From a virus, in IMG/VR virus record IMGVR_UViG_3300021180_000052, positions 1-22,101 of that record: a stretch of 22,101 bases of DNA. One strand, written 5' to 3'. The position numbers and the translations under genes were made by a program. The first letter of the stretch is position 1. Every line of letters begins with the position of its first letter. The notes under the pieces were generated by a model. The model was not told the DNA's origin, ran no database searches, and saw only the letters and a program-made list of their open reading frames with translations. This document shows positions 19,465-22,101 of the stretch, one piece after another.

Positions 19465-20030
19465 CCGATTTCCAAGGCGAAGAAGGCTTCATGGGCGCAC
19501 GCAATGGTGCGCGCCCCGGCTATCGTGATCTCGACATGGACGAGGCGCGCCCCGGCTACGTCGATCACATGGAGCGTGCGCGGCGCAGGATCAGCGAGCT
19601 GCGGGCCCAGTACGGCGACATGGACGAGGAGGACAGCGACGTCTACCTCGACCGATTCTATGCCGAATCACCCCCTGGCTGGACGTATGAATGGAAAACC
19701 CACACCGTCTTCGGCAAGCAGTTCCCGCACTACTCGACTCAGCTGCTCCGCAGCGGCTGGGCGCCCGTTCCGGCCAATAGACACAGGGAATTGCTGTATC
19801 CTGACTACCAAGATGAGACCATAATTTTGGATGGGCTCATGTTGATGGAGAGACCGAAGGAGTTGACAGATCGGCGAAGATTGCGCGAGAAACTGAAGGC
19901 CACCGATCAAGTGCGCAATTCGGAAGCGAAACTTGTGGAGGCGCCAGCCGGCACGGCGCCACGCGACGCTCATCGGAAAACGCAGCCTCGGGTGGGGAGT
20001 TCCGTTGGCCCCATAGGCGTTCCCGACTAA
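19461..20030 (+). CDS. Conserved-looking 189-aa phage protein between scaffold and capsid genes
   Basis: ATG 19461 overlaps the scaffold stop (ATGA). The protein begins with an acidic disordered part with two ARPGY elements, then a folded core (YAESPPGWTYEWKTHTVFGK, SGWAPVPANRHRELLYPDYQ, DETIILDGLMLMERPKELTD), ending KLVEAPAGTAPRD and a basic tail. I believe this core is widespread in phage head regions, always as a hypothetical; a virion or assembly role is likely from position. Confidence 0.8.
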   Translation: MTDFQGEEGFMGARNGARPGYRDLDMDEARPGYVDHMERARRRISELRAQYGDMDEEDSDVYLDRFYAESPPGWTYEWKTHTVFGKQFPHYSTQLLRSGWAPVPANRHRELLYPDYQDETIILDGLMLMERPKELTDRRRLREKLKATDQVRNSEAKLVEAPAGTAPRDAHRKTQPRVGSSVGPIGVPD

Positions 20031-20146
20031 GACGGAAGGTGAGAGTGCGGCGCTCGTGCTCTCGCTTGAACGACCTAGATGTCTCGTCCGGCGCTCGGTG
20101 AGACGAACCCTAAAACCCCGCTCTTGCGGAAGGGATCGTCATCACC
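20031..20146. promoter_or_regulatory. Leader region before the decoration and capsid genes
   Basis: This 116-base gap is the only sizeable gap in the late operon after 16283. It has no good promoter hexamers that I can see. It probably carries an extra transcription or translation signal for the highly expressed capsid genes, since other junctions here overlap; this is inferred from the spacing alone. Confidence 0.3.
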
Positions 20147-20773
20147 ATGCCAAACCCCAATGCGCCTTTCGGCTTCGCTGACAGCCACCGCCTCGGCGCC
20201 GCCGTCAATTATCAGATGAGCCGGCGCTGGATCAGCGCCACCAACCCCACCCCCATCTTCACGGGCGACCCCATCGCCCAGCTCTCGACCGGCTATATCG
20301 CCCAGGCGATTGCGGCGGCGGCGGCGGCAGGGCTTACGCCGATCGGCGGCATCTTCATCGGTTGCGAGTACATGTCGATCTCGCAGAAGAAGTGGATCGC
20401 CTCGCCTTGGTGGCCCGGTAACGACGCGGTTGTCTCGGGCACCGGCTTCGACGTTCATGCGAAGGTCATCGACGACCCGCTCACCGTCTTCAGAGTTCAA
20501 GGCAACGGGCAGATCACGCTCGCGATGATCGGCATGAACGCGACGTTCGCAATCGGCGTGGGCAATACCCAGACCGGCAAGTCCGGCGCCACGCTCGACA
20601 TGGTCACCAATCCGCCGCTCGGCAATGTGGTGAACGCAAACCTTTACCCCTTCCGCATCGTCGATCTCGTTCGCGACCCGCCGGGAGCTATTGGGACGGA
20701 CACGACGACGCCCTTCAACTGGGCTTACGTCACGTTCAACAACCAAGACTACAAGAGCCTGACGGGCATCTGA
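20147..20773 (+). CDS. Probable capsid decoration/stabilisation protein
   Basis: 208 aa from ATG 20147, which has an AAGGGA-type site further away than usual. The sequence MPNPNAPFGFADSHRLGAAV, then SRRWISATNPTPIFTGDPIA, then QLSTGYIAQAI and GIFIGCEYMSISQKKWIASP is beta-rich. It matches, from memory, a protein family found directly upstream of major capsid genes in many podoviruses and thought to stabilise the head. An Ala-rich insert (AIAAAAAAG) is unusual. It could also be a minor capsid protein. Confidence 0.75.
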   Translation: MPNPNAPFGFADSHRLGAAVNYQMSRRWISATNPTPIFTGDPIAQLSTGYIAQAIAAAAAAGLTPIGGIFIGCEYMSISQKKWIASPWWPGNDAVVSGTGFDVHAKVIDDPLTVFRVQGNGQITLAMIGMNATFAIGVGNTQTGKSGATLDMVTNPPLGNVVNANLYPFRIVDLVRDPPGAIGTDTTTPFNWAYVTFNNQDYKSLTGI

Positions 20774-20786
20774 GGAGGAGTAACCC

Positions 20787-21701
20787 ATGGCCGTCTCAGT
20801 CGCCCAGGCCTATGACCTGCTGTTCCCCGGCCTCCGCAAGGTGGCCGGACAGTATAAGGACCTCGATCGGATCTATCCCAAGATCTACAAGGTCGACAAA
20901 AGCTACATGTCCGTGGAGCGCACCGCTTCGATGCGCTACCTCGGCCTTGCTGCACTGAAGAATGAAGGCGGGCCGACTACCTTCGACAATCAGGCGGGCG
21001 AGCGTTACGTCTATAACCAATACCACAAGGAAATTGGCCTCGGGTACGCCTTTACCCGCAAAATGATCGACGACAACCTCTACAAGAGGCAGTGGCAGCC
21101 ATCGAATCTCGGTCTGCAAAAAAGCTTCAACCAGACCAAAGAGATTTACGGCGCCTATCCCCTCAACATGGCGACTATTTACGATCCCACCATCCTCGGG
21201 GATCAGCAGCCGCTCTGCTCCCTCAATCATCCGATCGACACGGGCGTCGTTCCGAACCGCTTCGCCATCGATATGGATCTCAACGAGGCCTCGCTCCTCA
21301 ACGCGCAGGCCTCGATTCGCGGCTCGTTCCGTGACAACGCCGGCCTCCGCATGCAGGCTCGCGCCCGCAAGCTCGTCGTGCCGATCGCGCTGGAGCCGAT
21401 CGCCATCCGGCTGCTCCGGACCGTCTTACGGCCCGGTACGAACGACAACGACGTCAACGCAATCCCTGAGACGTCAGGCGGCATCCCCGATGGGCATCTC
21501 GTCCACGACTATCTGACGTCGCCGACCGCTTGGTTCGTGATGACCGATCAGGAGGGCTTGCTGTACCTCCAGCGCGTGGCCTTTGAGCTTGATATGCAAG
21601 TTGATTTCACGAGCGACAACTTGCTGGTCAAGGGCTACGAGCGCTACAGCTTCGGGTACTTCGACTTCCGCGCCCTCTGGGGCTCGTTCCCGACTCAGTG
21701 A
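20787..21701 (+). CDS. Major capsid protein (HK97-type fold expected)
   Basis: 304 aa, ATG 20787 after GAGGAGGAGTAACCC, the strongest ribosome binding site in the window, as expected for the most abundant virion protein. The sequence (YKDLDRIYPKIYKVDKSYMS, then ALKNEGGPTTFDNQAGERYV, then GLGYAFTRKMIDDNLYKRQW) and the C-terminus (VKGYERYSFGYFDFRALWGS) look like phage capsid proteins of the Mu/T7-like size class. It follows scaffold and decoration genes in the standard order. I identify it from composition, context and recalled family pattern, not from a structure. Confidence 0.85.
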   Translation: MAVSVAQAYDLLFPGLRKVAGQYKDLDRIYPKIYKVDKSYMSVERTASMRYLGLAALKNEGGPTTFDNQAGERYVYNQYHKEIGLGYAFTRKMIDDNLYKRQWQPSNLGLQKSFNQTKEIYGAYPLNMATIYDPTILGDQQPLCSLNHPIDTGVVPNRFAIDMDLNEASLLNAQASIRGSFRDNAGLRMQARARKLVVPIALEPIAIRLLRTVLRPGTNDNDVNAIPETSGGIPDGHLVHDYLTSPTAWFVMTDQEGLLYLQRVAFELDMQVDFTSDNLLVKGYERYSFGYFDFRALWGSFPTQ

Positions 21702-21708
21702 GGCTGAG

Positions 21709-22101
21709 ATGGCGCAAGCTGCTTCCACCGGCCCTCTGATCTCGCTTGGCGGGTTCGCTGGCGCGCCGAACGGCGGCCCGCCGGCCGAATACTCGAACGA
21801 GATCGGCCCCTCGATCTTCTGGCAGGGCTCCGGCCTGCTCTCCATGGCCGGGAGCGGCTCCAAGGACAAGAAGGGGGCGGGCGGTTTCCCGGCCCTATTC
21901 ATGTCCGACAGCATTCTAGCGCTCAATCAGGTCATCCAGCCCGCTGGCGTCGCTTTAACGACCGCCGGACCCGCAGTGTCGAACGTGAGCCTCCCACTCG
22001 CCACGGCCTACGCGCCCGGTATGGCGCCGGGTACGCCGACCCCCGGCGGCGCACTCGGCGTCGGCATTGAGACGGGTTTCGCCGTCGGCGCATGCGCCGC
22101 T
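21709..22101 (+). CDS. Probable virion protein, partial at window end
   Basis: ATG 21709 lies 7 bases after the capsid stop and the frame stays open to the edge (131 codons). The sequence is rich in Gly, Ala, Pro and Ser (MAQAASTGPLISLGGFAGAP, then YSNEIGPSIFWQGSGLL, then a repetitive Pro/Gly stretch). A polyalanine-glycine texture directly after capsid suggests a head or tail surface component; no family recognised and the C-terminus is missing. Confidence 0.65.
   Translation, partial: MAQAASTGPLISLGGFAGAPNGGPPAEYSNEIGPSIFWQGSGLLSMAGSGSKDKKGAGGFPALFMSDSILALNQVIQPAGVALTTAGPAVSNVSLPLATAYAPGMAPGTPTPGGALGVGIETGFAVGACAA

Overview
This 22.1 kb window looks like part of a tailed-phage or prophage genome. 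Its high G+C content, codon use and the style of its hypothetical proteins suggest an alphaproteobacterial (Rhizobiales-type) host; that host call is inference. The right two thirds is a head-morphogenesis module on the + strand: small late genes, portal, Ig-like protein, a large polyvalent ejection-type protein, a KGGRxGR/proline-rich protein, an Acb2/Tad1-type counter-defence protein, a GroES-like protein, scaffold, decoration-like protein and major capsid protein. The large terminase lies at the left edge.

Layout. 1-1753: large terminase, probably with its N-terminus in another frame. 1754-2102: no gene, but two tandem repeats and two long perfect hairpins. 2103-2998: five tiny, translationally coupled genes, one apparently frameshifted. 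2976-3052: a Phe(GAA)-like tRNA with a non-canonical C33. 3054-3315 (minus): a small gene, apparently frameshifted near its start, behind two tandem TTGCA-N5-TGCAA palindromes. 3361-5005: the strangest part, a gene (3467-4060) embedded in a pentanucleotide field of consensus GGCNN, in which GGC recurs every 5 nt while NN is nearly random. The field is cut by AT-rich blocks and ends at a cUUCGg hairpin. 5005-5947 (minus): a serine recombinase and a 65-aa gene, with a good promoter. 6132-8949: eleven small genes, mostly with ATGA/TTGA overlaps, including a Tat-signal protein. 8962-22101: structural genes, interrupted by a two-gene minus-strand cassette (15774-16174) with its own promoter and operator.

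How it fits together. Terminase, portal, scaffold, decoration and capsid proteins build and fill the head. The polyvalent protein and perhaps the Gly/Arg-repeat protein are probably packaged or injected. The Acb2/Tad1-like protein would protect the infecting phage from cyclic-nucleotide immunity (CBASS or Thoeris). Three minus-strand units (3315, 5947, 16174) carry related TTGCA/TGCAA elements upstream, and two of them share an almost identical promoter and leader. This suggests a small regulon separate from late transcription. Three apparent +1 frame changes in the first 3.3 kb need raw-read checks.
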